From CAYWMP01 sp964459445 (GTDB taxonomy: Bacteria > Desulfobacterota > DSM-4660 > Desulfatiglandales > HGW-15), in NCBI GenBank assembly GCA_964459445.1, contig CAYWMP010000059.1, forward strand, positions 1 to 29,538: DNA of 29,538 nt, in the 5' to 3' direction. The notes under the pieces are model-generated. The model was not told where the DNA came from, did no database searches, and was given only the letters and a program-made list of their open reading frames with translations. Of the stretch, positions 1-7,656 are shown piece after piece; the first letter of the stretch is position 1, and each line of letters starts with the position of its first letter. Made by a program: the position numbers and the translations under genes.

Positions 1-63
1 TATCTGAATTGGTTCGGGTTTAGAACGACAAGTACACGGGGAAACGGGAAGACGGTCTTTCAT
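1..63 (-). CDS. Possible partial ORF cut by the window edge
   Basis: An ATG lies 7 bases after the stop of the helix-turn-helix gene, and the reading frame stays open for 21 codons to the window edge. The start MKDRLPVSPC is not one I recognise. The only ribosome-binding-like sequence is AAAGG inside the end of the previous gene, about 12 bases before the ATG. It could be the second gene of a two-gene unit or chance reading. Too little is visible to decide. Confidence 0.2.
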   Translation of the reverse strand, partial: MKDRLPVSPCTCRSKPEPIQI

Positions 64-70
64 TATTTTA

Positions 71-232
71 TTAGCCTTTGGCGATCCATTCATCAATAAC
101 CTCTTTGTCAAATCGCCAGACCCTACCAATTTGCTTTGCAGGTATTTTACCTTCCTTGGATAATTTACATATTGTTATTTCATGCAATTTCAGATATTTC
201 GCTATTTCTTTGGTTGTCATGATCTTTGCCAA
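71..232 (-). CDS. Excisionase-type helix-turn-helix protein, small
   Basis: This encodes a 53-residue protein made of one DNA-binding domain of the excisionase/MerR-like type (HTH_17 fold). The visible signature is TTKEIAKYLKLHE, then KLSKEGKIPAKQIGRVWRF, then a closing helix EVIDEWI. Such proteins recognise DNA through a winged helix, and many are excisionases, orphan regulators or antitoxin-like partners. I chose the TTG at 230-232 because AAGGAG sits 8 bases upstream; an internal ATG at 218-220 would give 49 residues but lacks a ribosome-binding site at proper distance. No effector domain follows, so the ligand or partner is unknown. No integrase is visible nearby. It lies downstream of a hairpin-rich, AT-rich gap, which fits an accessory or mobile-element remnant. 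The domain call is confident; the role is not. Confidence 0.75.
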   Translation of the reverse strand: MAKIMTTKEIAKYLKLHEITICKLSKEGKIPAKQIGRVWRFDKEVIDEWIAKG

Positions 233-825
233 AATAGATTCTCCTTTCTAGTTTTATACTTTTATTAAGGCTCCCTGCGTTCCATCACAGATTGTGGGAT
301 CCTCCAGAGAAGGATTAACCAGGCAGAAGTAAGGCCGGTAAATTCCACTTCTTTATGATTAATAAATCTTAGCCCCGCTGAGCGGGAATTCCACTTCATT
401 ACGACAGGCCACTGTGACACCGTCGGCCATTCAAAAGCCGACGTAGCTCTCGCTATTTTAGCGAAGGAGGCTAGGCCAGGGCGTCAGAAGAGGATTGTCA
501 CGCAACAGGTTGTTCTGCGAAGACGAATAAAATATGGAAGAGTAGTTTTAGAAGTTTATCGACAAATACCTTACATTATTTTAATAATAAATAGCAGAAA
601 CATTATTTTATAAAATTTTAAATGAATAAACCAAAAATATCAAGCTTTAATTTTTTTTTAATTAATTTTATTAACGAATTAAAATTTTGATAAATTCTTT
701 ATCATCTTTTTAACAGAAAATTACTAACATCTAGGTGCTTTTCCAAATCCAGGACCTTTTCAAAGTAAAGGAAGCTTAAAAGACTTGGTATGAAGTTGAT
801 TATGAAAAGGGGAAGAGGCGTTACT
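233..825. other. 593-base region without a supported gene
   Basis: No ORF with a credible start and family resemblance was found on either strand. The left half (about 340-465) holds short direct repeats and three perfect hairpins, listed separately. The right half is extremely AT-rich: by hand count 601-720 has only 15 G or C in 120 bases. The remaining part, 720-825, shows nothing recognisable. Confidence 0.6.
341..464. repeat. Block of short hairpins and direct repeats
   Basis: The 11-base repeat AATTCCACTTC occurs at 341-351 and 387-397. Three perfect inverted repeats follow. They are CCCGCT/AGCGGG at 374-386 with one central base, CGTCGGC/GCCGACG at 421-443 with a 9-base loop, and TCGCTA/TAGCGA at 450-464 with a 3-base loop. 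Clusters of GC-rich hairpins in an intergenic region are typical of REP-like dispersed elements. I cannot assign it to a named family. Confidence 0.5.
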
Positions 826-1440
826 TTATATTTTTTGATATAGAGCGAGAATGCCTTCCAATGGGTTTTGGGGCGTTAAGGGCTTCATGCCCTCAAACTT
901 CGGCATGATCCGTTCCAGGCCATAGACCATAAAGATAGAACCCGGCTTCGCCCTTTGGGCGATCATCCCCGCAAATTCTTCATGCATCGTGAGATAGGTA
1001 TAAAATAGATCGAACGCTTCAAAGCCGACACCCGTTTGAGCTTTGATTTTCTCATGAAGGGTCTCATCCATGGAATCGCCGTGGAAAAGGTAGATGTTAT
1101 CGGACGGTAAGGGGTGAGAATCCTTTTTAAGGCGGAGATCCAGTTGACTCCTGATCTGCCCGTATTCATCCAGGGTCCATTCATCCAGTTCAATCCCTGC
1201 GGATACATTCACCAAATAGCTCAATAACACGTTGACCCGCCCGTCGGCACAACCCAAATCAAGGAAAGTGGATTGGCCAGGGATCAAATGACCCTGCTCG
1301 ATCATCGTTTCCAGACAGGTCAACAGTTTCGTAAGATCCGAGGAACGCCTGAATCCCAGGTTGCCCACGTGCCCGACCTTTCTCTGGTCGTAGAAATCGG
1401 CAACTCGCAATAATGCCTTTTTTGTTCTTGGAGTCAACAC
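826..1440 (-). CDS. Class I SAM-dependent methyltransferase
   Basis: This is a 204-residue Rossmann-type methyltransferase. Motif I, which binds S-adenosylmethionine, reads FLDLGCADG at residues 59-67. The acidic end of strand 2 that would hold the ribose reads AGIELDE at 81-87. A strand-4 like segment AFDLFYTYL lies near 142-150. The substrate cannot be told from sequence; no nucleic-acid or ribosome-specific extension is visible. The start is a GTG at 1438-1440 with no clear ribosome-binding site, and the frame is closed by a stop a short way upstream without another start. It is the last gene of the minus-strand run Hsp20, Lon-like protease, cysteine-cluster protein and this one, 81 bases after its neighbour with a hairpin between. 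It may therefore be co-transcribed or partly separated by that hairpin. Confidence 0.7.
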   Translation of the reverse strand: MLTPRTKKALLRVADFYDQRKVGHVGNLGFRRSSDLTKLLTCLETMIEQGHLIPGQSTFLDLGCADGRVNVLLSYLVNVSAGIELDEWTLDEYGQIRSQLDLRLKKDSHPLPSDNIYLFHGDSMDETLHEKIKAQTGVGFEAFDLFYTYLTMHEEFAGMIAQRAKPGSIFMVYGLERIMPKFEGMKPLTPQNPLEGILALYQKI

Positions 1441-1462
1441 TGTATCATAAAGATTTGAGATT

Positions 1463-1491
1463 TGGTCTTCGAAAAATAGTCTTCAAGACCA
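1463..1491 (-). repeat. Inverted repeat between two minus-strand genes
   Basis: TGGTCTT at 1463-1469 and AAGACCA at 1485-1491 form a perfect 7-base-pair stem with a 15-base loop. On the minus strand it lies just after the cysteine-cluster gene and before the methyltransferase start. It could be a weak terminator or an mRNA processing hairpin. There is no U-run at the 3' foot on the minus strand, so a strong intrinsic terminator is unlikely. Confidence 0.3.
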
Positions 1492-1521
1492 CCGCGGTAT
1501 TCCCTGGTGAGTTTTTATGGA

Positions 1522-2034
1522 TCAATGGTTATTCAATATGTCCTTGATTTTTTCATTGAGGAGAAAGAGGGTTTCGATTTCAATCCCTTCTTTTTCCCGC
1601 AGGGCGGCGAGGTTTTGGGGTTCTATGCGGTCGGTAACGCTTTTGCAGAGATAATTGATGCAGATAATTTGGCGGGCCTGCAAATGGCAGCCCCTTTCCC
1701 CGAGGAAAAAGCAGCTTGAAGGGTCGAGCCTCTTTTTCGGGATTTCTGTTCCAAGCAATAGATTAATAAGCAGGAGGAGGCCCGTGTATTTCCTTTCCAG
1801 TCCCAGTCCGCAGCACGATCCTCCTTCCTTCTCCTCGCAATTTCTGCAAATGCTCACCAAACCCGTTTGGACCATCTCATCATGAGAACGGCGGGCTGCC
1901 TCTCGAAGCCTTTGAAGGAGATCGCGGACCCTTTTATCTCTTAGGATTATCCGCCCCTTTGACCTGTAGCAATTCTCTGCCCAGGCGATTTTTTCATCAA
2001 TGGGGCTATCAGCAGACGCAATACTTATGGTCAT
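1522..2034 (-). CDS. Cysteine-cluster (YkgJ-like) protein
   Basis: This 170-residue protein has nine cysteines, eight of them arranged as CRNC at 63-66, SCCG at 73-76, then C108, C116, C125 and C130 in the segment SCFFLGERGC...CINYLC. The order of an N-terminal C-x2-C/CC group followed by FLGERGC and IICINYLC resembles YkgJ-type cysteine-cluster proteins, thought to bind zinc or an iron-sulfur cluster. Function is unknown for the family. The start ATG follows the stop of the Lon-like gene after only 6 bases, so it is almost certainly in the same transcript and perhaps translationally coupled. There is no signal peptide or membrane segment, so it is probably cytoplasmic. Family assignment is by motif pattern only. 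Confidence 0.6.
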   Translation of the reverse strand: MTISIASADSPIDEKIAWAENCYRSKGRIILRDKRVRDLLQRLREAARRSHDEMVQTGLVSICRNCEEKEGGSCCGLGLERKYTGLLLLINLLLGTEIPKKRLDPSSCFFLGERGCHLQARQIICINYLCKSVTDRIEPQNLAALREKEGIEIETLFLLNEKIKDILNNH

Positions 2035-2040
2035 TACACA

Positions 2041-4530
2041 CTACTCTTTCTTAGACTTGCCTTTTCCTCCCTTTTTCTTCTTGTTCTGATTGTTTTTCTC
2101 TTCTTCTCCAAATTTCTTAAAGCCTTCGGCAAGTTCTTTCAATCTATCATTGACCAGGGCATTAATGGTTCCCTTTGGATAGGCGCCGTCAGCCTTCTTC
2201 TGTCCCGCTTTTTTTCCTGTGAGAATCTCGATACCTTCATCAACGTTCTTCACGGAATAGACTTGGAATTTGCCCTTTTTCACGGCCTCAACCACATCCT
2301 TGCGGAGCATCAGGTCTTTCACATTGGATTCCGGGATCATGACGCCCTGCTGTCCGGTCAGCTTTTCCTTTTGGCAACAATCAAAGAATCCCTCTATCTT
2401 GTGGTTTACCCCTCCGATAGCCTGCACCTCGCCCTTTTGATTGACAGATCCCGTTACCGCAATATTTTGCTTTATGGGTACACCTGACAGACTGGATAGC
2501 AAGGCATAGATCTCCGTAGATGAGGCGCTATCCCCATCCACGCCACTATAGGATTGTTCGAAGGCAATGCTGGCGCTCATGGTCAGGGGTTTCTCCTGGG
2601 CAAACTTCTTCCTCAGGTAACCGCTTAGGATCAGGATCCCCTTGTTGTGGGTGCTTCCGGACATGTCAGCCTCTCGTTCGATATTAATAATCCCTGCACG
2701 GCCCATTGACGTGGAGGCCGTGATACGAGAGGGCTTCCCGAACATGTAATCCCCCATGCTGTATACCGCGAGCCCATTCACCTGGCCGACGACGTCGCCG
2801 TCCGTATCGATCATCAGGGTCCCGCGGTCGATCATTTCCTGAATCTTTTCTTCAATCATATTGGATCGAAATATTCTGGATTCAATGGCCTGATCCACGT
2901 GTGCCTCTTTGACCACCTCCATCTTTGGATCTTGTTCGGCCCAGTAATCGGCCTCTCTGATAAGATCTGTAATCAGGGGAAAACTCGTTGAAATTTTCTC
3001 CTGCCTTCCAGTCATTCGAACGGCATGTTCGACAAGGGCCGCCACAGCCGTTCGGTCAAAGGGTTTTAGTTCGTCCTTATCGGTTCGCATTTTGACGAAT
3101 TCTGCGAACTGATGGATTGAGTTTTCATTCTTGTCCATGCTTGAGTCAAAGTCCGCCCTGACCTTGAAGATTTTCCTTACATCCTCGTCGTAGGCATTGG
3201 CGATGTAATAGAGATAAGAATCGGAAATAAGGACGACTTTTAGATCCATATCAATGGGCTCGGGTTTCAGGCCTGAAGTCGTAAACAGATAGAAGGGATC
3301 ATAGGTCTGGATTTCCATTTTTTTGGTCTTGAGGGATCTCTTCAGTGCAGGCCAAACCCCGGGTTCCACGATGGCGTCCATGAGGTTCAATACAAGATAT
3401 CCTCCGTTGCCCTTGACAATAGATCCCGCCGTAATTTTGCTGAAGTCGGTTTTCCACACACCACTGCGATCCACGACCCGCTCGATACTTCCGAACAGAT
3501 TCTTGTAAGTTGGATGCGATTCAACGATGATCGGCGGACCCTTTTGTTCCGAATTGTCCACAAGGAGATTTACCTGATAGGGGTGAAATTGATCGCCCTC
3601 CGGCATCATCATCGGCATGCCGGGCACGACCTGTTGTCCCTGGCGGGAAAAGATCTGCAGGTTCTCGGTCATATCTTCCAGCATGTCATTGAAAAAATCA
3701 TTTATTTGTGCGTTGTTGTAAGTTTTCTTAACGGGTTCGACGAGATCTCCCGCCATCTTTATGAAAACCAGGCGGTCCATCTTTCCAACGTTCTCTTGAA
3801 CCTCCTTTTGAAGGTCTCTTAGTTCGAGGAAAATCTGATCGATTTCCTGCCTTAGACTGACCTGCTTTTTCTTCAACTCATCGAACTCTTCCCTTGGGAA
3901 CCGGCCTTTCTCGACCATGGCCTCAACCTGATCAATATGTGTTGGATTCCCGTCTACCAAAGGCATCACTTCAGGACGTTTGATCTGCCCCACCTGGACA
4001 TCCACGAGGGTGAAGCCCTGTTCTCTCACTTTCTTATCAAGATCCTTGAAAAAGCTTTTGCCCCTTTTCTCATACTGCTCCATGACCTCTTTTTTGCGGT
4101 TGAGGTATTCCTGACTCTCAAAGAGCTGGGGCACGTCTTTTTTCAAGGTCTCAATAAAATCATGAACATCCTTCTTGAATCTTGGCCCTGTTCCTGCCGG
4201 GAGCTTCAGAAGAATGGGCGCCTCGGAATTTTTGTAGTTGTTGACATAACAAAGGTCGCCCGGAACGGATTCCTTTGGCTCTGAAATTTCCTCGAGCATT
4301 TTTTTGACCGTGGCTAATCTGCCCGTTCCCGGACTCCCGGTCACAAAGACATTATATCCCGGTTTATCCATACCCATGGCAAAGCGAAAAGCTTCGATGC
4401 CTCGCTTTTGGCCAATAATATCTTTCAGAGGTTTAAGGTCATCGGTGATTTCGAAGGGCAATGTGGCGAGATCTAGTCTCCATCTGAGCTTATCAATAGG
4501 TACGTTCTTATCTGTTTTTTTTCTGGGCAT
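2041..4530 (-). CDS. Lon-like ATP-dependent protease (AAA_32/COG1067 type)
   Basis: This 829-residue protein joins an N-terminal AAA+ ATPase part to a C-terminal Lon (S16) serine-lysine protease domain. The Walker A loop is the variant GSPGTGR at about residues 65-71, with Arg where Lon has Lys, as is usual in this subfamily. A long insert with coiled-coil character covers roughly 105-250. The catalytic dyad is Ser668 in GVDGDSASS and Lys711 in GGVNHKIEGF. A lysine-rich tail (about 811-829) ends the protein. It should degrade damaged cytoplasmic proteins. The start is set at 4528-4530 because GGAGGAGG lies 6 bases before that ATG; an in-frame ATG at 4552-4554 has no ribosome-binding site. It follows the Hsp20 gene by 85 bases, consistent with a proteostasis operon. 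It is not classical Lon, which has a LAN domain. Confidence 0.88.
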   Translation of the reverse strand: MPRKKTDKNVPIDKLRWRLDLATLPFEITDDLKPLKDIIGQKRGIEAFRFAMGMDKPGYNVFVTGSPGTGRLATVKKMLEEISEPKESVPGDLCYVNNYKNSEAPILLKLPAGTGPRFKKDVHDFIETLKKDVPQLFESQEYLNRKKEVMEQYEKRGKSFFKDLDKKVREQGFTLVDVQVGQIKRPEVMPLVDGNPTHIDQVEAMVEKGRFPREEFDELKKKQVSLRQEIDQIFLELRDLQKEVQENVGKMDRLVFIKMAGDLVEPVKKTYNNAQINDFFNDMLEDMTENLQIFSRQGQQVVPGMPMMMPEGDQFHPYQVNLLVDNSEQKGPPIIVESHPTYKNLFGSIERVVDRSGVWKTDFSKITAGSIVKGNGGYLVLNLMDAIVEPGVWPALKRSLKTKKMEIQTYDPFYLFTTSGLKPEPIDMDLKVVLISDSYLYYIANAYDEDVRKIFKVRADFDSSMDKNENSIHQFAEFVKMRTDKDELKPFDRTAVAALVEHAVRMTGRQEKISTSFPLITDLIREADYWAEQDPKMEVVKEAHVDQAIESRIFRSNMIEEKIQEMIDRGTLMIDTDGDVVGQVNGLAVYSMGDYMFGKPSRITASTSMGRAGIINIEREADMSGSTHNKGILILSGYLRKKFAQEKPLTMSASIAFEQSYSGVDGDSASSTEIYALLSSLSGVPIKQNIAVTGSVNQKGEVQAIGGVNHKIEGFFDCCQKEKLTGQQGVMIPESNVKDLMLRKDVVEAVKKGKFQVYSVKNVDEGIEILTGKKAGQKKADGAYPKGTINALVNDRLKELAEGFKKFGEEEKNNQNKKKKGGKGKSKKE

Positions 4531-4615
4531 CTGAAACCTCCTCCGCGTTGACATTCGCAGTTCAACATAACATCAATACCTGTGGTCCTAACCTATGGAT
4601 TCGATTTTTCATTCG

Positions 4616-5026
4616 CTATTTAACTTTTATTTTTACTCGCTCCACGTCCTGCGAAGTGCACTTTGGCATGACGATACGCAGGACTTCGTCTTTGTAAATG
4701 GCCTCAACATCGTCAATCACGATCCTGCAGGGGAGTTGAAATTTGCGGGAGAATTGAATTAAGCGCTGTTCCTGCTTGGTGGCGCCTTTGATGCTGAGGA
4801 TATCGTCAGTGATGGTGATATCAAGGTCCTCAGGATTCAACCCCGGCACATGGGCCTTGAGAATGACTTTATCTTCTGTCTCCGACAGATCAATCAAGGG
4901 GAACTCTCTCGCTCTCCCGGGAGGGAGGGGCACGAAGAAGTCGTCACACAGCCTACAGAAAAGCTGATCGAAATCCCTCTTCATTCTATTCATTTGTCGA
5001 TTCTTCCATATGATCAGGCCTGGCAT
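4616..5026 (-). CDS. Small heat-shock protein, Hsp20/alpha-crystallin family
   Basis: This 136-residue protein holds an alpha-crystallin domain at about 42-132. Recognisable strands are FPLIDLSETED, VILKAHVPGLNPEDLDI, ILSIKGATK, and the region FSRKFQLPC before the last strands. The usual GVL-type motif appears as DEVLRIVMPK, with Glu in place of the common Gly. The N-terminal arm (WKNRQMNRMKRDFDQLF) is short, and the C-terminal tail is only a few residues without a clear I-x-I motif, which may affect oligomer size. It acts as an ATP-independent holdase in the cytoplasm. The start is certain, because AAGGAGG precedes the ATG by 8 bases. It is the first gene of the minus-strand run that continues with the Lon-like protease. 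Confidence 0.9.
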   Translation of the reverse strand: MPGLIIWKNRQMNRMKRDFDQLFCRLCDDFFVPLPPGRAREFPLIDLSETEDKVILKAHVPGLNPEDLDITITDDILSIKGATKQEQRLIQFSRKFQLPCRIVIDDVEAIYKDEVLRIVMPKCTSQDVERVKIKVK

Positions 5027-5054
5027 GACGAAACCTCCTTCTGTATTTAAGAGG

Positions 5055-5084
5055 AGTTTACTATAAATAAATTTTAGTTATCAA
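5055..5084 (-). promoter_or_regulatory. Candidate promoter of the Hsp20-Lon operon
   Basis: On the minus strand TTGATA (5079-5084) and TAAACT (5055-5060) are 18 bases apart, with an AT-rich spacer, about 30 bases before the Hsp20 start codon. The match is fair for a housekeeping sigma factor. No sigma-32-like CCCCAT box and no CIRCE repeat (GAGTGCTAA type) is present, so heat control is not shown by the sequence. Confidence 0.35.
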
Positions 5085-5099
5085 GGCCTTTTGGATAAT

Positions 5100-5828
5100 C
5101 GATTCCCGGCGCCAGAATCGCCTTCAGCCTATAAGATGACAATCATTTGGATATTTTCCAGGGTCTCGCAAATCAAATATAACGGCTTCTAGTGTCCATC
5201 CCCCCGCAAGGCCTGGATCTTGGGAGCAGCGCTGCGAATCATCTTCCCTGTCACGCCGAAGCCTTGGCGAAGGTGGATCATCAATGCGGCGTAAGAAAAA
5301 GGCCAAAGGTGCAAGGCACCGGGTCTTAAGGGGACGTCCTAAATCATTCATATCTGTCCTTCCTTGTTCCATAAACCTTACACCTTAACCCTCAATCATC
5401 GTACGCTTTTTGGTGGTGACTCCAAAAGACCAGCTTGCCGGCAGTCAAGTTCGTTCGCTTAACATCTGGAGCTTTTTTCTGTGCCCCCAATTTTACAGCT
5501 TTTTGTGAGATGTTCAGATATGAAAAGCGACGGATTCCCGACCAATTTTATGTCTTACAAGTATAGGGAAGGTTTAAATGAAAATAGGGAAACTAATGTG
5601 TCAAGGATTTGCCGCACCGGGACAACCTTGACGCCATTCATGGGCGTCTAATGGATCTTTTGCAACATATTTCCAGAATTCCCAATCATTACGGCTACAA
5701 CCAACTTTCCGCCTGCTGCCACTGTATAGGGTATGGATAGCTTGGGGTAAACCCAATATGTTGTACTCTACTCTAGAATATCCCTGCCTAATTCTTAGAT
5801 AAACACCTAAATTTAATTTAATTTTTTC
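5100..5828. other. Long region between divergent operons, no supported gene
   Basis: About 0.73 kb without a convincing gene. It holds several short inverted repeats: CGATTC/GAATCG at 5100-5120, CGCC/GGCG around 5254-5269, GGTGC/GCACC at 5308-5320, and GTCAAGG/CCTTGAC at 5600-5632 with a 19-base loop. Two minus-strand ORFs, 5124-5372 and 5601-5852, are open but have no family resemblance, no proper ribosome-binding site and proline/arginine-rich or mixed composition. I read them as non-coding. The right end (about 5795-5826) becomes AT-rich and may act as an UP-like element for the dcw promoter. Confidence 0.5.
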
Positions 5829-5857
5829 TTGACAAGGGGGGATTTTTGGCATAAAAG
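5829..5857 (+). promoter_or_regulatory. Main promoter of the dcw cluster
   Basis: TTGACA at 5829-5834 is a perfect -35 box. After exactly 17 bases comes TAAAAG at 5852-5857 as a -10 box. An AT-rich tract lies just upstream. Transcription would start near 5864, about 40 bases before the mraZ ATG. The -10 box overlaps the first MraZ repeat. Confidence 0.7.
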
Positions 5858-5889
5858 TGGCAGAAAGTGAAATAAAGTGGCACGAAGTG
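5854..5889 (+). promoter_or_regulatory. MraZ operator: four direct repeats, 10-base period
   Basis: AAAGTG occurs at 5854-5859, 5864-5869 and 5874-5879, and GAAGTG at 5884-5889. The units are spaced exactly 10 bases apart, one DNA turn, so all face the same side of the helix. MraZ proteins are known to bind short tandem direct repeats ahead of their own gene (TGGG-type in E. coli, AAAGTG-type in mycoplasmas). The array starts in the -10 box and runs into the leader, so bound MraZ should block initiation. The protein-site pairing here is inferred. Confidence 0.75.
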
Positions 5890-5903
5890 TCACGAGGGTT
5901 TTT

Positions 5904-6341
5904 ATGTTCAGAGGCAGGTCAAAACATACCCTTGATGACAAGGGGCGATTGGCGATTCCAGCCAGGTTCAAAGAGGTGCTCGGCAGCAAAAACGATAATT
6001 GCCTGGTATTGACCAATCATTTCAACTGCCTGTGGGCATTTGCCCGAGACGATTGGCGGCTCATAGAGGAAAAGGCAGCCAGTCTATCTCTCTTTGATCA
6101 GGCCGTCAGCACCTATAGGCGGTATTTTATTTCAGGAGCGCAAGAATGTCCAATAAAACAGGGCAGGATCACCATCCCTCCGGATTTAAGGGAGATAGCA
6201 GGTTTAAAAAAGGATCTGGTCCTGGTGGGTGAGTTGAAGCTCTTTGAAATATGGGAAAGGGAGAGATGGGAGAAGGAATTTGAGAGGGTCATGGAGAGCT
6301 TTCCGGAGGTCAGTCAGTCCCTCTCAGAACTCGGCATTTAG
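5904..6341 (+). CDS. mraZ: MraZ, dcw cluster transcriptional regulator
   Basis: This 145-residue protein has two AbrB-like MraZ repeats. The first carries MFRGRSKHTLDDKGRLAIPARF, here split as MFRGRSKH and LDDKGRLAIPARF near residues 1-22. The second carries KQGRITIPPDLRE near 87-99, with Ile-Lys where the usual motif has an Asp. MraZ forms a ring-shaped oligomer that binds DNA repeats and generally represses its own operon. A GTG at 5877 is in frame, but the ATG at 5904 is preferred. It gives the family's normal MFRG start, has GAGGG five bases upstream, and leaves the operator outside the gene. It is the first gene of the cluster and is followed at once by rsmH. Confidence 0.95.
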   Translation: MFRGRSKHTLDDKGRLAIPARFKEVLGSKNDNCLVLTNHFNCLWAFARDDWRLIEEKAASLSLFDQAVSTYRRYFISGAQECPIKQGRITIPPDLREIAGLKKDLVLVGELKLFEIWERERWEKEFERVMESFPEVSQSLSELGI

Positions 6342-6353
6342 GAGGGGGTGATA

Positions 6354-7289
6354 TTGGAATACCCTCACCAGCCTGTTCTGGTTCACCAGGTCGCGGATTC
6401 CCTGGTAACAACTTTGAGCGGCATTTATGTGGACGGAACGGTTGGAAGCGGAGGGCATAGCGAAGCGATTGGGAAAAAGATAGGGGAAAAGGGACGGTTG
6501 ATCTGTCTTGACCGGGATCCGGATGCTGTCAGGATTTCACAAGAAAGGTTGGTTTTCTTAGGTGAGAGGGTAACTGTGATCAAGGCCAATTATGTCGATC
6601 TAGCTGAGGTGCTAAAGGCCGAAGGGCTTAGTAAGGCTGACGGCGTGTTATTGGATTTGGGTTTGTCGAGTTATCAGCTAGAGCACTCCTCTCGAGGGTT
6701 TAGTTTTCAGAGGGATGAGTGCCTTGATATGAGAATGGATCCGGAAGATGAGGTAACGGCATACCAATTGATAAACAACGCTTCAAGAGAAGAGCTCGAA
6801 AGGATACTGAGAGAATACGGCGAAGAGAAAAGAGCCAAGTCCATTGCCAAACGTATTGAGAAAGAACGCAAATTACGATCCATTGACACTTCACGCCAAC
6901 TCGCCAGCCTGATCAAGTCGGTCGTTTTCACCTCCCACCGCCACGGGGCCAAGCACCCGGCCACCCGCACCTTCCAGGCCATTAGGATCGCAGTCAATAG
7001 GGAGCTTGATAATCTGAAAAGGTGTCTAGATCTATTGCCGGCCCATATTGAAAAAGGAGGCCGATTGGCGGTGCTTTCCTACCATTCCCTCGAAGACAGG
7101 GTTGTCAAACAGACGATGATGAATTGGGAAAAGAGCTGTCGCTGCCCACCGGAATTTCCGGTTTGCGCGTGCGATAATAAGCCTCTTTTCAAACGCCTGC
7201 ACAAAAAGGGGAAAAAGCCGGACGGAGAGGAAATCAGGAAAAATCCAAGGGCACGCAGTGCCATTTTGAGAGTAGCAGAAAGGACATAA
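6354..7289 (+). CDS. rsmH: 16S rRNA C1402 N4-methyltransferase RsmH (MraW)
   Basis: This 311-residue enzyme methylates N4 of C1402 in 16S rRNA using S-adenosylmethionine. The SAM loop is VDGTVGSGGHS at 26-36. LLDLGLSSYQL (99-109), DMRMD and SYHSLEDRVVK near the C-terminal third are all family signatures. A small cysteine-rich segment, CRCPPEFPVCAC, lies before the C-terminus, as in many bacterial RsmH. The start is uncertain by two codons. A GTG at 6348 lies only 2 bases after AGGAGG, whereas the TTG at 6354 has AGGAGG 8 bases upstream, so I chose the TTG. The ribosome-binding site overlaps the mraZ stop codon, so the two genes are coupled. ftsL follows after one base. Confidence 0.95.
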   Translation: MEYPHQPVLVHQVADSLVTTLSGIYVDGTVGSGGHSEAIGKKIGEKGRLICLDRDPDAVRISQERLVFLGERVTVIKANYVDLAEVLKAEGLSKADGVLLDLGLSSYQLEHSSRGFSFQRDECLDMRMDPEDEVTAYQLINNASREELERILREYGEEKRAKSIAKRIEKERKLRSIDTSRQLASLIKSVVFTSHRHGAKHPATRTFQAIRIAVNRELDNLKRCLDLLPAHIEKGGRLAVLSYHSLEDRVVKQTMMNWEKSCRCPPEFPVCACDNKPLFKRLHKKGKKPDGEEIRKNPRARSAILRVAERT

Positions 7290-7290
7290 C

Positions 7291-7656
7291 ATGGTCAGAC
7301 CAACAAGGGCATCAGAAGCTCAAGGAAAGAGAAACACAAAAACGGGCATTCGCATCAAGAATGCAAAAAGGAGAAAGAGAAGGATTCAAGTCAAGCCCCG
7401 TCAGATCTTCCTGATAGCGATCATGCTCATTGTCTTCATGGGGAGCGGCATCGGATACGTATGGTCCAACTTCGAAGGCACGCAGATTGGTTATGACCTC
7501 AGCCGACTGCATCGGGAGGAGTTGAAGTTAAAGGAACTTAATCAGAAGCTGAGACTAGAGTTGGCTACATTGAAGTCACCCCAATACCTCGAGAGGGTAA
7601 CCAACAGTTTGGGACTTAGAGAGGCCTTGCCGGAGCAAATCGTCATCTTGCCATGA
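7291..7656 (+). CDS. ftsL: Cell division protein FtsL
   Basis: This 121-residue bitopic membrane protein has a strongly basic cytoplasmic N-terminus (KNAKRRKRRIQVKPR), one membrane segment at about 38-58, and a periplasmic leucine-rich coiled coil at about 65-95 (LSRLHREELKLKELNQ then LRLELATL). Sequence identity in FtsL families is low, so the call rests on size, topology and position between rsmH and ftsI. FtsL would join FtsB and FtsQ to activate FtsWI. The ATG has AAAGGA about 7 bases upstream. It ends in an ATGA overlap with ftsI. The N-terminal tail is long compared with the E. coli protein. Confidence 0.88.
   Translation: MVRPTRASEAQGKRNTKTGIRIKNAKRRKRRIQVKPRQIFLIAIMLIVFMGSGIGYVWSNFEGTQIGYDLSRLHREELKLKELNQKLRLELATLKSPQYLERVTNSLGLREALPEQIVILP

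Noticed and set aside
5124..5372. 82-codon minus-strand frame upstream of the Hsp20 operon
   Set aside because: Arg/Pro/Asp-rich composition, no ribosome-binding site, and it runs through short inverted repeats; more likely non-coding.
5601..5852. 83-codon minus-strand frame facing mraZ
   Set aside because: No recognisable domain or start signal; it covers the dcw promoter region and an inverted repeat.
5877..5903. GTG at 5877 as the mraZ start
   Set aside because: It falls within the third MraZ box close to the transcription start and would add nine residues not found in MraZ proteins; the ATG at 5904 has a ribosome-binding site.
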